This document shows, in pieces, positions 27,852 through 36,150 of a stretch of 36,150 nucleotides of DNA. The translations under genes and the position numbers were made by a program. The notes beneath the pieces were generated by a model. That model searched no databases, was not told the origin of the DNA, and worked only from the letters and a program-made list of their open reading frames with translations. The DNA lies in contig JAADGO010000021.1 in NCBI GenBank assembly GCA_013152355.1, positions 1 through 36,150 of the forward strand. Direction: 5' to 3'. Position 1 is the stretch's first letter; each line of letters starts with the position of its first letter. The stretch is from Chlorobiota bacterium. GTDB lineage: Bacteria; Bacteroidota; Bacteroidia; Bacteroidales; Prolixibacteraceae.

Positions 27852-29175
27852 AAATAGCCAGGAATTCCCGTCGGTAGTCTATTTCCTTTTCAGGGAAATG
27901 CCTGTTAAATGTATCCATGTTGGCTACGCCATGTTGGAACCGTCTTTTTGTAAAAACCGGCATATCCATTCCCGTAACGGTTTTAACGCCGCTTGCTACC
28001 ACCTGCCCTTTGAGTCCATAAAGTTTCTCATGGTCCCATTTTGTTATTTCAATAAATGGTATGCCTTCGGCTATTTCAATAACATTTTCTAATGTATAAG
28101 GGCTAAAACCTTCAAAACCCAGGATGTCGGCAGGAGTGTATGTACGCATATACCCTCTGCTTAAACCGCCGGAATAGGTTAAGGAATGTTTCATTTTCCC
28201 TACTCCCCAGCCTTCGTGGTATAACATTAAATTATTTAAGACACTTCGGATGGTTAATTCCGGATTCTCTTCAATTGGGTAATCCTTAAGGTTTTCGTCA
28301 CCACCATCGCCATCAATAATATATTTCCAATCGGGATAACGGGAGCGGATACCTTCAAGTACTGCTAAATTCATTGTGGCAGATTGTATGTCGAGAGGTT
28401 TGTAGTCTTCAACAACTTTTATCGTTTTTTTCCAATCCAATCCGGCTGATTTAATTTCAATGGGTTCGAGGAATAGTTCCATGCCCAGTGCTTTTAAAAA
28501 CTCCCGGGCTTGCTTCAGGTCTTCGCCTTTGCCTTCCACGCTCAAGGTAAATGCTTTTAGCCTGGAGGGGCTTTCTCCGAGTTCCCTCAGCGCATGATAA
28601 GTAAGTAAAAATACGGAGCCGCTATCAATACCTGCTGAAAAAGTGACTCCAATGGGGCCAGTTTGTGCCCTGAATTTCAACCACTTTTTAATTTCTTCGT
28701 ACAATGTACCGATATAATACTCCCCTAATTGCTCTATACTACTCGACTTGAACCTGTTACGTACCGGAGTAAAAAAACGCTGGTAAACCGGGCTCGGGTC
28801 GGGGCAGCCCAGTAATTCAATAGTTGTAATATAGTGGGCAGGAGCCATCCTTGTATACGATGGGTGAAACTGGTCGTCTAAACCCTCTTGTTTCAGGTAA
28901 TTGTGAATCGTATCAATACGCTCGGCAAGTATCAGGCATGGGCCGGCTTTTAATTTTGCTATGAAAAAACGCAACGGACGGCCAATTGACCTTGCCATTC
29001 TTATTGTTTTCCCTTCGACAGCAACGAGGGCAAACTGCCCGTCAATTTTGCGGACAGCCTGTGTGTCTCCTGAGTTAACAAGTTCAATTGCCTCTTCCTG
29101 CGACATGTTGTAGATTATGTTTTTGGAAGGGTCTGTAAGGTCTACAATTCGGTTTACATATTCGTGATTCATCAT
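27844..29175 (-). CDS. Asparagine-synthase-like ATP-pyrophosphatase with glutaminase-like N-domain lacking the catalytic cysteine
   Basis: This 443-residue protein has a degenerate class II glutamine-amidotransferase-like N-domain (about 40-110: KIDGQFALVAVEGKTIRMAR, SIGRPLRFF) but no cysteine at residue 2, so it should not hydrolyse glutamine that way. From about 150 it has an AsnB-type synthetase domain: the PP-loop SAGIDSG at 180-186 (usually SGGIDSS) and YIIDGDGGDEN, equivalent to the second nucleotide-binding loop of AsnB. It therefore probably adenylates a carboxylate and joins it to an amine, as in beta-lactam synthetase or lasso-peptide cyclase relatives, rather than making asparagine; this is inference. 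It starts MMNHEY, so either ATG is possible. It overlaps the radical SAM gene by 8 bases and follows an unknown lipoprotein gene by 20. Confidence 0.87.
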   Translation of the reverse strand: MMNHEYVNRIVDLTDPSKNIIYNMSQEEAIELVNSGDTQAVRKIDGQFALVAVEGKTIRMARSIGRPLRFFIAKLKAGPCLILAERIDTIHNYLKQEGLDDQFHPSYTRMAPAHYITTIELLGCPDPSPVYQRFFTPVRNRFKSSSIEQLGEYYIGTLYEEIKKWLKFRAQTGPIGVTFSAGIDSGSVFLLTYHALRELGESPSRLKAFTLSVEGKGEDLKQAREFLKALGMELFLEPIEIKSAGLDWKKTIKVVEDYKPLDIQSATMNLAVLEGIRSRYPDWKYIIDGDGGDENLKDYPIEENPELTIRSVLNNLMLYHEGWGVGKMKHSLTYSGGLSRGYMRTYTPADILGFEGFSPYTLENVIEIAEGIPFIEITKWDHEKLYGLKGQVVASGVKTVTGMDMPVFTKRRFQHGVANMDTFNRHFPEKEIDYRREFLAIYE

Positions 29176-29195
29176 TGTTTTCGATTTTTTTATCG

Positions 29196-29951
29196 TTATA
29201 AAGACTTAATTAAACGTTTATACCCATTTTGGGTTTTTACAGAAGAGGTGCTGCCGATTACTGCACTTAATTTTTGTTTCAGTTTTTTTGAAGCACCCTC
29301 ATCAAACCAGTTCATATTCCTTTTGATCGAATTGGTTAAACTATCAGTTAAAACCTCAAAATCTTCGCAAGGGTACTGTGATATTTTTCTTTGATTTTCC
29401 AGAGTCATATTAATACTTATCAGGTAAGCCATTTGAATAGATTCATAACCTTTTTGCATTTCTTTATCCTCAGGAATATCTGACTCATTAATTTTATCAG
29501 CAAGGTCAAGCATTTTTTGGGTTACAGTTATCCAAAATATATATAGGTGCACTAATTCGCGGTTATAATATTGTTTTTTCATCAATTGGTTCGTATAAAT
29601 ATTTATCAGGTCATCGTTCACTCCCAAAAAGTTACTAATCATATATGCTCTTTTGTGCAATGGGATTGAATTGTTTTGAAGAAATGATAAGTTTTCTATA
29701 TCAATCAACTTGGCGAATACTTTACCGGATTTTTTACTCCCTTTAACAGGAAGTGCATAAGGTTGGTTATTTTTTACTTTCAATAATACTGCATTCGCAA
29801 TAGAATAATCGGCAGCTGTCCAGGTTTTGTCGCAATCAGGCATTCCCAGTTTCTGCAATTCTTTCATACTCAAAGAAGTATCTTCTGGAGTTTTATTACA
29901 TGCACTAAAAAATAGTAATAATATTGATAAAGCAATTACCGGGTTTCTCAT
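29196..29951 (-). CDS. Lipoprotein of unknown function, first gene of the ten-gene block
   Basis: This 251-residue protein has a short lipoprotein signal, MRNPVIALSILLLFFSAC (Cys18). The mature part is predicted largely alpha-helical (LIDIENLSFLQNNSIPLHKR, YFNREL-like helices around MKKQYYNRELVHLYIFW, and a C-terminal KKLKQKLSAVIG helix). I recognise no named family. One cysteine pair is possible in the mature chain (PDCDKTW and QYPCEDF). It stands 20 bases before the AsnB-like gene in the same direction and probably opens that transcript, with a candidate promoter element just upstream. Confidence 0.8.
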   Translation of the reverse strand: MRNPVIALSILLLFFSACNKTPEDTSLSMKELQKLGMPDCDKTWTAADYSIANAVLLKVKNNQPYALPVKGSKKSGKVFAKLIDIENLSFLQNNSIPLHKRAYMISNFLGVNDDLINIYTNQLMKKQYYNRELVHLYIFWITVTQKMLDLADKINESDIPEDKEMQKGYESIQMAYLISINMTLENQRKISQYPCEDFEVLTDSLTNSIKRNMNWFDEGASKKLKQKLSAVIGSTSSVKTQNGYKRLIKSL

Positions 29952-29986
29952 TGTTTTGCTATTTTCAATTGCTAAAGAATGTTTGC

Positions 29987-29994
29987 CAAAAATA
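29987..29994 (-). promoter_or_regulatory. Candidate Bacteroidota -7 element for the ten-gene block
   Basis: On the minus strand the bases read tatttttg, matching the Bacteroidota -7 consensus TAnnTTTG. It would place a start of transcription roughly 30 bases before the ATG at 29951. No good -33 TTTG is seen at the expected spacing, so this rests on one short match. Confidence 0.3.
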
Positions 29995-30090
29995 AAAAGA
30001 ATAAATGAACCTTATGGAATTCAATGATGATTTTTGAAAGTACTATGGGAATAAAATAACTTCAACTTATACATCATTTTACAGACGACA

Positions 30091-33000
30091 CTAGTATTGA
30101 TAAAACAGGAGGCTGTCGTTATTAAGTGTAAACATGAGTATTTTATTCCCTGATGCTAAGTTTATACGGGCAATGTCCCTCACTTCGCCATTAATATTTA
30201 AACCGCTTTTAATATTTGGTAATTCTTCAAAATCCCCTGCTCCATCGCCAAGAAGCAACAAACCTCTGTTTGCATCAAGATGCCCGAACTTAATTCTCGC
30301 CCCATAAAAATTACCGGCAAGCAATAAATCCAGGTTACCATCATTATTATAATCTTCGGATTTCATAGCAAACACAGGTGATAATTGTGCAGGCAAAGGC
30401 AACTCTGACAACTCGAATTGATTGTTTTTTAAGTTTTTCAGGTAGCACGAACTAAAATTGTTTACCTCTAAAACAAAAGCATTGTCAAGTTCCTTTTTCG
30501 GGAAAATATCCTGGATTGCCTGGCCTGCAAATGATTTGTAAGTTGGGTATTTATTATTAATCTCCGGTATCTGTTCCCCCAGGTCGTATTTAGAATAAAT
30601 AGGATAGCTTTTACCATCCATATAATAACACATAACCGGGTCGAGGATACCATTGCTGTCAAAATCATTAGCATAAATAGTTGCAGGTTCTTCAGGTGTC
30701 GGTTTTACCTGAAAGTTTAATCCTACATTACCAAAAACATAGTCGGTATCACCATCCTTGTCAAAGTCGCCGGAACAGATGCTATTCCACCATCCTTTTG
30801 AATCTTCCATCCATTTCTGCCCGGTAATTTCTTCCATTGCCGAGCCGGTATTTAGGAATAACCTCACCGGCATCCATTCGCCAACCAAAATAAGGTCGGC
30901 CAAACTATCGCCGCTAAAATCTGTCCAAATTGCATCCGTTACCATTCCCGGATTCAGAAGCCCGATATTTTTGTCTTTTGTTACATCGCTGAAATACCCA
31001 TTCCCATTGTTCTCCAGGATATAACTTCTCGGAGCAATTGGATAGAGGCCCGGAGTTAACCTCCCACCTATAAAAAGGTCGGCATCGCCATCGTTATCAA
31101 TATCTGCCGACTTTACACACGACCCGCTTGTAATCATTTTGGGAATATGCTTTTGCGATTTACTGAAAAAGCCTTCCCCATCGTTTAAATACAAACGGTC
31201 CTGAAGTTTGCCTGAAGTAAGAGGGAATTCATTCCCCCCGCTTACTACATATAAATCGAGGTCGGAATCGCCGTCAACATCAACAAATAACACCCCGGTA
31301 TCTTCGCTCTCTTTATCGTTTTGGAAACATTCCATTTCCTGGAGTTCAAATGTGCTGTTTTTATTCTGAAGATATAAACTGCCCGGCGAATCTTTTGCGC
31401 CACCAATAAACAGGTCTTCCATCCCATCGTTATTCACATCTCCTTTGGTAATAAACGGCCCCTGGGTAGAGAGCAAGAATGGTAATAATGGTTGCTCTTT
31501 AAAATCAATAAACTCATTCTCTATGTGTTTAAATTGCAGAGGTAGCTTTTCTTTTACAGGTTCAAAAATAACTTGATAAGGCTGTTTGGTTTTTTGTCCT
31601 TTAAAAATGGCATTTTCATTATCGAGTGTGATGGTTTGGCCTGTTTTAATGTTATTGATTGTTTGCTCTTTCAGGTCGGGCCAGAGTACGGTGAGTTTAT
31701 CAATGGAGCTTGCCTTGCCCAGCCCAAAAACTAGAGTATGGCCCATGGAAGACATATAACCACGCGATGGGTAAAACTCTTGCGTATATGTATTATCCCC
31801 GCATGTTACATCAACCCTTGCACCAATTCCGCCTGTATTCATGCCACTTCCTTTTAGCTTGATTCTCAGGTAGTGGTTATTTGACATACGATCTGCATTA
31901 TTCCTGTAAATAAAAGCATATTCGTTGATGTTACTTACGATAATATCCATATCGCCGTCATTATCGAGGTCGGCATAAGCTGCCCCATTAGACAAAGTTT
32001 TTTTGTTGAAACCCCAGTCGTCCGAAATGTTTTGGAAGGTTAAATCACCATTGTTCCGGAACATGAAATTATTTATAATTGTGGGAGGGATTTTATCTAT
32101 AAATTCCATTCTGTTAATATGCTGTTCCCCCATTCGTTCTTTTAGTGTTTCGTTAACTGCAAGTGTAATAATATCCATGTGGGTATTATTTTTCCCGTAT
32201 CCATTACTAATAAACAAGTCTTTTAACCCATCATTATCGTAATCGCAAAATAACGCAGACCAACTCCAATTAGTTTTATAAATACCGGCATACTGCCCTA
32301 TCTCGGTAAAGTTCTCGCCATTATTGTTTAGTTGTAGCATATTACGGGTTGTTTGATGGTAAAACCCTGTTTTATCGAGTTTGGTTATTTTCTCATAATT
32401 ATCTGGGCCTGCCACAATCTTTTGCCCATAATTAGTTGCAGGCAACATATCTAAGGTTACTAAGTCGATAAATCCATCGTTGTTTATATCACCGGCGTCA
32501 CAACCCATTGATGAAAGGGATATGTATCTGCAATATTCTTCTAGTTTTTCAGAAAAGGTGCCATCTTGTTGATTGATATACAAATAATCCTGTTCATAAA
32601 AATCGTTGCAAACATAAATATCCGGCCAATTGTCGTTGTTGAAATCTGCTACTGCTACACCAAGCCCAAAATTTAAGACATTCGACAGGAATCCTGCTTC
32701 CTCGGTTGCTTCAATAAACCTGTCTCCGTTGTTTATGAAAAATTTCTGGCCATACTTCTCGCTCCCTTGCTTTTTTAATTGAGCTGATTCTTCTGTAAAC
32801 ATGGCAAACCTGTCAACAGAATGATTAAGTACAAACAAGTCCAGGTCTCCATCTTTGTCGTAATCAAAGAAGGTACTGTGGGTTGAATAGGCAGAGTCGT
32901 CAATTCCGTATTCACGGGCTTTGTCAGTAAAAGTAAGGTCTCCGTTGTTTATAAACAATATATTTTTCCGGAATTCGGGCCTTCCGTCAGTCGAACTGCA

Positions 33001-33387
33001 AACATAAATATCCAGCCATCCATCGCCATTTACATCAACCATGGTTGCTCCGTTATTCCATGTTTCGGATGCCGAAACCCCGGCTTTTTTCGAAATGTCT
33101 TCAAACTTAAAATTACCTTTGTTGAGGTATAAGCGGCTTTTTACTAAATTCCCGGTGAAATAAATATCAGGTAGCCCATCGTTATTTATATCCCCGATTG
33201 CAACTCCGGCCCCATTGTACAAATAGCTGTATTCAAGGATGTTGAACTCTTTAGATTCTTTAATTGTATTTCTAAAAGTGATTCCGGTTCTTTTATGAGA
33301 GAGGAAGGTAAATTGTTTTTTTTGCTTGCATGACAATACCGGAGTTATAATCAATAATATGAGAAATAGCTTAAGAATTTTGTTCAT
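30091..33387 (-). CDS. VCBS/FG-GAP repeat lipoprotein with central ASPIC/UnbV domain (copy 4)
   Basis: This 1098-residue protein is the minus-strand member of the large VCBS family of the window. The signal peptide ends in TPVLSC (Cys20). The first propeller has DINNDGLPD, DVNGDGWLD, DYDKDGDLD and DYDNDGLKD loops. ASPIC/UnbV lies at about 501-585 (GGIGARVDVTCGDN, RGYMSSMGHTLVFGLG, KLTVLWPDLKEQ). The second propeller has DVNNDGMED, DVDGDSDLD, DIDNDGDAD and DFDKDGDTD. In place of the YDASYG motif of copies 1-3 it has HLDANRG, so it is the most divergent of the four. It follows a SusC/SusD pair, as copies 1-3 do, supporting a shared job at the cell surface, perhaps substrate capture for the SusCD transporter. 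Intact. The 139 bases after it precede the ten-gene block. Confidence 0.92.
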   Translation of the reverse strand: MNKILKLFLILLIITPVLSCKQKKQFTFLSHKRTGITFRNTIKESKEFNILEYSYLYNGAGVAIGDINNDGLPDIYFTGNLVKSRLYLNKGNFKFEDISKKAGVSASETWNNGATMVDVNGDGWLDIYVCSSTDGRPEFRKNILFINNGDLTFTDKAREYGIDDSAYSTHSTFFDYDKDGDLDLFVLNHSVDRFAMFTEESAQLKKQGSEKYGQKFFINNGDRFIEATEEAGFLSNVLNFGLGVAVADFNNDNWPDIYVCNDFYEQDYLYINQQDGTFSEKLEEYCRYISLSSMGCDAGDINNDGFIDLVTLDMLPATNYGQKIVAGPDNYEKITKLDKTGFYHQTTRNMLQLNNNGENFTEIGQYAGIYKTNWSWSALFCDYDNDGLKDLFISNGYGKNNTHMDIITLAVNETLKERMGEQHINRMEFIDKIPPTIINNFMFRNNGDLTFQNISDDWGFNKKTLSNGAAYADLDNDGDMDIIVSNINEYAFIYRNNADRMSNNHYLRIKLKGSGMNTGGIGARVDVTCGDNTYTQEFYPSRGYMSSMGHTLVFGLGKASSIDKLTVLWPDLKEQTINNIKTGQTITLDNENAIFKGQKTKQPYQVIFEPVKEKLPLQFKHIENEFIDFKEQPLLPFLLSTQGPFITKGDVNNDGMEDLFIGGAKDSPGSLYLQNKNSTFELQEMECFQNDKESEDTGVLFVDVDGDSDLDLYVVSGGNEFPLTSGKLQDRLYLNDGEGFFSKSQKHIPKMITSGSCVKSADIDNDGDADLFIGGRLTPGLYPIAPRSYILENNGNGYFSDVTKDKNIGLLNPGMVTDAIWTDFSGDSLADLILVGEWMPVRLFLNTGSAMEEITGQKWMEDSKGWWNSICSGDFDKDGDTDYVFGNVGLNFQVKPTPEEPATIYANDFDSNGILDPVMCYYMDGKSYPIYSKYDLGEQIPEINNKYPTYKSFAGQAIQDIFPKKELDNAFVLEVNNFSSCYLKNLKNNQFELSELPLPAQLSPVFAMKSEDYNNDGNLDLLLAGNFYGARIKFGHLDANRGLLLLGDGAGDFEELPNIKSGLNINGEVRDIARINLASGNKILMFTLNNDSLLFYQY

Positions 33388-33438
33388 TTAAGATAGCTAA
33401 TTAATTTTAAACAACTTCGATAAAACTGTAACCCTCTA

Positions 33439-33446
33439 CAAAATTA
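33439..33446 (-). promoter_or_regulatory. Candidate Bacteroidota -7 element before VCBS copy 4
   Basis: The minus strand reads taattttg, which fits TAnnTTTG, about 50 bases before the ATG at 33387. It lies after the susD terminator, where a new promoter would be expected. No convincing -33 element is seen. Confidence 0.3.
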
Positions 33447-33476
33447 AAACTAAACAAATAATCGCATATTGCAAGT

Positions 33477-33516
33477 AAAAAAGAAAGACAAGTCGATATT
33501 GACTGGCCTTTCTTTT
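33477..33516 (-). terminator. Rho-independent terminator after the second susCD pair
   Basis: Bases 33479-33494 pair with 33501-33516 in a 16-position stem with two mismatches and a 6-base loop. On the minus strand the stem runs into six T (33482-33477). It ends the susC-susD transcript and separates it from VCBS copy 4. Confidence 0.75.
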
Positions 33517-33526
33517 GTAGGGAATA

Positions 33527-33561
33527 AGAGGCTGTTTAAACTTTATTTTTAAACAGCCTCT
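33527..33561. other. Perfect 14-base-pair hairpin between susD and its terminator
   Basis: Bases agaggctgtttaaa (33527-33540) and their exact inverse complement (33548-33561) flank a 7-base loop. It starts about 18 bases after the susD stop. No T-run follows it on the minus strand, so it is more likely an mRNA 3'-end stabilising or auxiliary structure than the terminator itself. Confidence 0.7.
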
Positions 33562-33578
33562 GACTTCATAATTAGTTT

Positions 33579-35174
33579 CTATTTTTTTACATTCCACCAC
33601 AGTCTGGTTGCACCATTGTCTGGCCCACCCAGAAGTGATTTTGCAGCCTCTACGCCTTCAGCATTCGTGTTGAATTCATTGTCGACAAAATCGATTCTAC
33701 GCATAGTTTCATTTTTGGCAACATCGGGGTTATCTGAGAAAAGCCTGTCGTACAGCTTCGGAAATTCAGTCCTTCTCACATCAGCCCATGCTTCCCAGCC
33801 ATCAGGGTATAGCCCCAGCCATTTTTGGGTAATAATTTGCTCAAGTTGCTTATCGGCACTGGAAGCAAATTTTACAGGTATGTCAGTCATTGGCTCCGGT
33901 GCATCATGTGTAGCAACAGGTGTGTTCATACTTTGCTGATATGCTGCAATAGCTGCAGCATCAACACCCCAGAAGGACAATGACATTTCGATACCTTTGT
34001 TATAAAACTCTTCAGCGCTTCCACCCATCGACCAACCGTTTAGGGCTCCTTCGGCTCTCAGGAAATACGCTTCAGATGCTAACAGAACCTCAATAGGGTT
34101 TTTGCCTTTATCGGTTGGGCTGGCCCAGCGTGGACCCATCGAAGAGAGCTTGTCATAATGCAAATCAGGAGCTGATAACCCGGGGATATCATATCCGTTA
34201 CGCAAACCTTTCCATACAGGCGAATCTGTACCGGCACTCTCTGCCGTAGGGCTAAAATAGCTTGGCAATCGCGGGTCGTCGTACCCTTTCAAAACACTTT
34301 CCATAGAAGCACTCATTCTAAATTCATTCCATGGGAGCATAATATTCAAGGCATTCCATGAATTGGGTGTTGTTTTAAAGATAGCATTTTGGTCGTTTGA
34401 CTCGATTACTCCTCCTGCAATAGCCTTTTCTGCCTCAGTCCTGGCTTTGCTTGGGTTTACATAAGAAATACGCATAGCAACTCTTAGCCTAAGAGTATTT
34501 GCAAATCTTTTCCAGCTGTTTATATCACCACCATAAATCTGGTCATTCGAACCAAAGGCATTCCCTCCTGAATGTGCATTCAATACACTTAGTGCATCAT
34601 CCAGTAAAACAAAGAAATCATTGTAAATAGATTCCTGGGAGTCGTATCCTACACTGGATTCCCCGTTGCCTACCTGCGAATAGGGGATAGGCCCCCAATA
34701 ATCAGTAATACGCTGGTACATAAAAACTTTCCATATTTGCAGGAGGGCATGTTGAGTTTCCATCCCGGCCACTTCGTTCTCCGGATCCGTTTCTTTTAAG
34801 ATAACAGCCATGTTGGCGGCTGCATTACCATAGAACCCACTCCAGGCTCCATCGAGCCATCCGCCTACAAGTATATACCTGTCGGATGGGAATTTAGTTT
34901 GAACATTGGAGTAGTATTGCGAATAAAGGTCGGCAAACAGGTTTTGAGAGGTTTGGAATGACCATCCATTCATTAGTCCTCTATACTGGCAATAAGCATA
35001 TACATTACCAATTGTGGCCTTATCGAGTTCTGCCAAAACCCTTGTATCGGTATTTATCTCTTCAAAATCTTCTGTACAGCCACTAAAAAGTACTGACACC
35101 AATATAGTAGCTAATAAGAAATTAAATATTGATTTTATTTTTATTTTCATTATTAAATCTTTTAAAAGGTTCAT
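33579..35174 (-). CDS. SusD-like lipoprotein, second type (PF12771-like)
   Basis: This is a SusD-like protein of about 520-530 residues. The first ATG overlaps the susC stop by one base (TAATG at 35174), but a second in-frame ATG at 35150 gives a tidier lipoprotein signal, MKIKIKSIFNFLLATIL then SVLFSGC with Cys25; either could be used. Motifs FADLYSQYYSNVQTKFPSDR, YQRITDYWGPIPYSQVGNG, SWKRFANTLRLRVAMRISYV, a late QLEQIITQKWLGLYPDGWEAW and the WWNVKK end fit the SusD-like 2 group (PF12771, as I recall) rather than the classical RagB type at 1400-3091. It should form the surface lid of the adjacent SusC. Intact; followed by a hairpin and a terminator. Confidence 0.92.
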   Translation of the reverse strand: MNLLKDLIMKIKIKSIFNFLLATILVSVLFSGCTEDFEEINTDTRVLAELDKATIGNVYAYCQYRGLMNGWSFQTSQNLFADLYSQYYSNVQTKFPSDRYILVGGWLDGAWSGFYGNAAANMAVILKETDPENEVAGMETQHALLQIWKVFMYQRITDYWGPIPYSQVGNGESSVGYDSQESIYNDFFVLLDDALSVLNAHSGGNAFGSNDQIYGGDINSWKRFANTLRLRVAMRISYVNPSKARTEAEKAIAGGVIESNDQNAIFKTTPNSWNALNIMLPWNEFRMSASMESVLKGYDDPRLPSYFSPTAESAGTDSPVWKGLRNGYDIPGLSAPDLHYDKLSSMGPRWASPTDKGKNPIEVLLASEAYFLRAEGALNGWSMGGSAEEFYNKGIEMSLSFWGVDAAAIAAYQQSMNTPVATHDAPEPMTDIPVKFASSADKQLEQIITQKWLGLYPDGWEAWADVRRTEFPKLYDRLFSDNPDVAKNETMRRIDFVDNEFNTNAEGVEAAKSLLGGPDNGATRLWWNVKK

Positions 35175-36150
35175 TAAAATCTAAGTTTCATACTGAAACC
35201 GTACTGTTTAGTAGTAGGAAGCCCAAATCCTTCCATCCCTTGTATATTGCCGGTACCCACGTTCATTCCCGGGTCAATTATTTTTGCAGCATTATAAAGG
35301 AAACCAAGGTTTCTTCCATAAAGAGATAACTGAATATCTTTTACCGGGCTGCCAGCACCAAATTTAATTGGGTAACTAACAACAATTTCCCTTAATCTAA
35401 TGTATGAAGCATCGTATGCGAAAGGCTCGCCTGTTGGTGTATTCCTGCCTCCAAGCGACTGCCAGTAAGCTTCAGCAGTTGTTTGTATGTCGTTTGGCCT
35501 GGTGCTGGTGATATTCCCATTGTCATCGTAGGTTGGGATAACCCCTTCTACAACCATTCCTTCACGTCCTTCGAGTGTATAATCTGAGAAACCGTCGCTG
35601 GCAAGGTTTGCCTCTGTGAATGAGAATATTGTCCCTCCCATCCTCATATCTATTACGGCACTCAAAGTAATATCTTTAAATTTAAGCGTATTGGTCAGTC
35701 CACCCATCCAATCCGGGTTTTTGTTCCCCATTCGAATTGTCTGTCCATCAGAAACCATAGGTAGCCCATTCTCATTAATAAGTATCTCGCCTTTATCGCT
35801 TCTTAAGAACCCTTTTGTATAGATTTCCCCCATTGGTTCACCTACAACAACCTTTACAGTAGTCATCCACGCTCTTCCGCGAATTGTGTATTCATCTAAT
35901 TCATCGGTGAGTTCAATAGCTTTGTTTTCGTTACGGGCGTAGTTAAATGCAATATCCCATGAAAAATCTTTTGCTTCGACAACTCCCATATTAACAGTAA
36001 ACTCGAAGCCTTTGTTTTGTATATTACCTGCATTAATATACCTGTTCCTATACCCTGACGCAACAGGTACCGGGATCCTAAGCAGCTGATTGAAGGTGTT
36101 TGTTTTATAAACAGTTAGGTCTAACCCCAAACGGTTATTAAACAGCCTGA
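35174..36150 (-). CDS. SusC/RagA-family TonB-dependent outer-membrane receptor, 3' part
   Basis: This is the C-terminal portion (about 325 residues) of a SusC-type transporter. The frame stays open to the right edge (RLFNNRLGLDLTVYKTNTF near the edge), so the gene begins outside the window. Family features are RYINAGNIQNKGFEFTVN, the DFSWDIAFNYARNENKAIEL strand, a late YIRLREIVVSYPIKF strand and the terminal YGFSMKLRF ending in phenylalanine, the usual barrel-assembly signal. The plug domain is not visible. It is coupled to susD by a TAATG stop-start. Substrate unknown. Confidence 0.94.
   Translation of the reverse strand, partial: RLFNNRLGLDLTVYKTNTFNQLLRIPVPVASGYRNRYINAGNIQNKGFEFTVNMGVVEAKDFSWDIAFNYARNENKAIELTDELDEYTIRGRAWMTTVKVVVGEPMGEIYTKGFLRSDKGEILINENGLPMVSDGQTIRMGNKNPDWMGGLTNTLKFKDITLSAVIDMRMGGTIFSFTEANLASDGFSDYTLEGREGMVVEGVIPTYDDNGNITSTRPNDIQTTAEAYWQSLGGRNTPTGEPFAYDASYIRLREIVVSYPIKFGAGSPVKDIQLSLYGRNLGFLYNAAKIIDPGMNVGTGNIQGMEGFGLPTTKQYGFSMKLRF

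Overview
The window looks like a chromosomal piece of a Bacteroidota heterotroph, probably an environmental Cytophagia- or Marinilabiliales-type lineage (that placement is inference). It has two SusC/SusD outer-membrane uptake pairs, one at each edge, many lipoproteins with Bacteroidota-style lipoboxes, and long FG-GAP/VCBS proteins with an ASPIC/UnbV domain. I see no rRNA, tRNA, CRISPR array or transposase.

Layout, plus strand 1-14222: the 3' end of a SusC receptor, a RagB-type SusD, a strong terminator, then a VCBS/ASPIC lipoprotein (about 1100 aa), a small unknown lipoprotein, a second VCBS/ASPIC paralogue, an intergenic repeat-like element, and a third paralogue broken by two frameshifts. 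Minus strand, read from the right edge leftwards: the 3' end of another SusC, a SusD of the second type, paired hairpins, a fourth VCBS/ASPIC lipoprotein, then a tightly packed ten-gene block (29951 down to 14305). In transcription order the block encodes an unknown lipoprotein, an asparagine-synthase-like protein without the glutaminase cysteine, a radical SAM protein, a CRTAC1-like lipoprotein, a beta-propeller lipoprotein with one c-type haem site, a YVTN propeller fused to a cytochrome-c-peroxidase-like module (three haem sites), a two-component-regulator-type propeller, two LivJ-type binding proteins without permeases (the second a pseudogene), and a TPR-VCBS-ASPIC lipoprotein. The two strands converge at 14222/14305.

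The ten-gene block is the best candidate for an undescribed system. Two cytoplasmic enzymes (AsnB-like and radical SAM, overlapping by 8 bases) are linked to a set of exported propellers, c-type cytochromes and solute-binding proteins. A cell-envelope redox or ligand-handling pathway is a reasonable hypothesis, but its substrate cannot be read from the sequence.

The second striking signal is mutational. Three separate genes (the first susD, the third VCBS gene and the second livJ-like gene) each carry a perfect short tandem duplication (14, 7 and 7 bases) that breaks the frame, and removing one copy restores family-like protein sequence. Each gene also carries a second, smaller frame change. 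These could be real slippage mutations, reversible switches or assembly errors; read data would decide.
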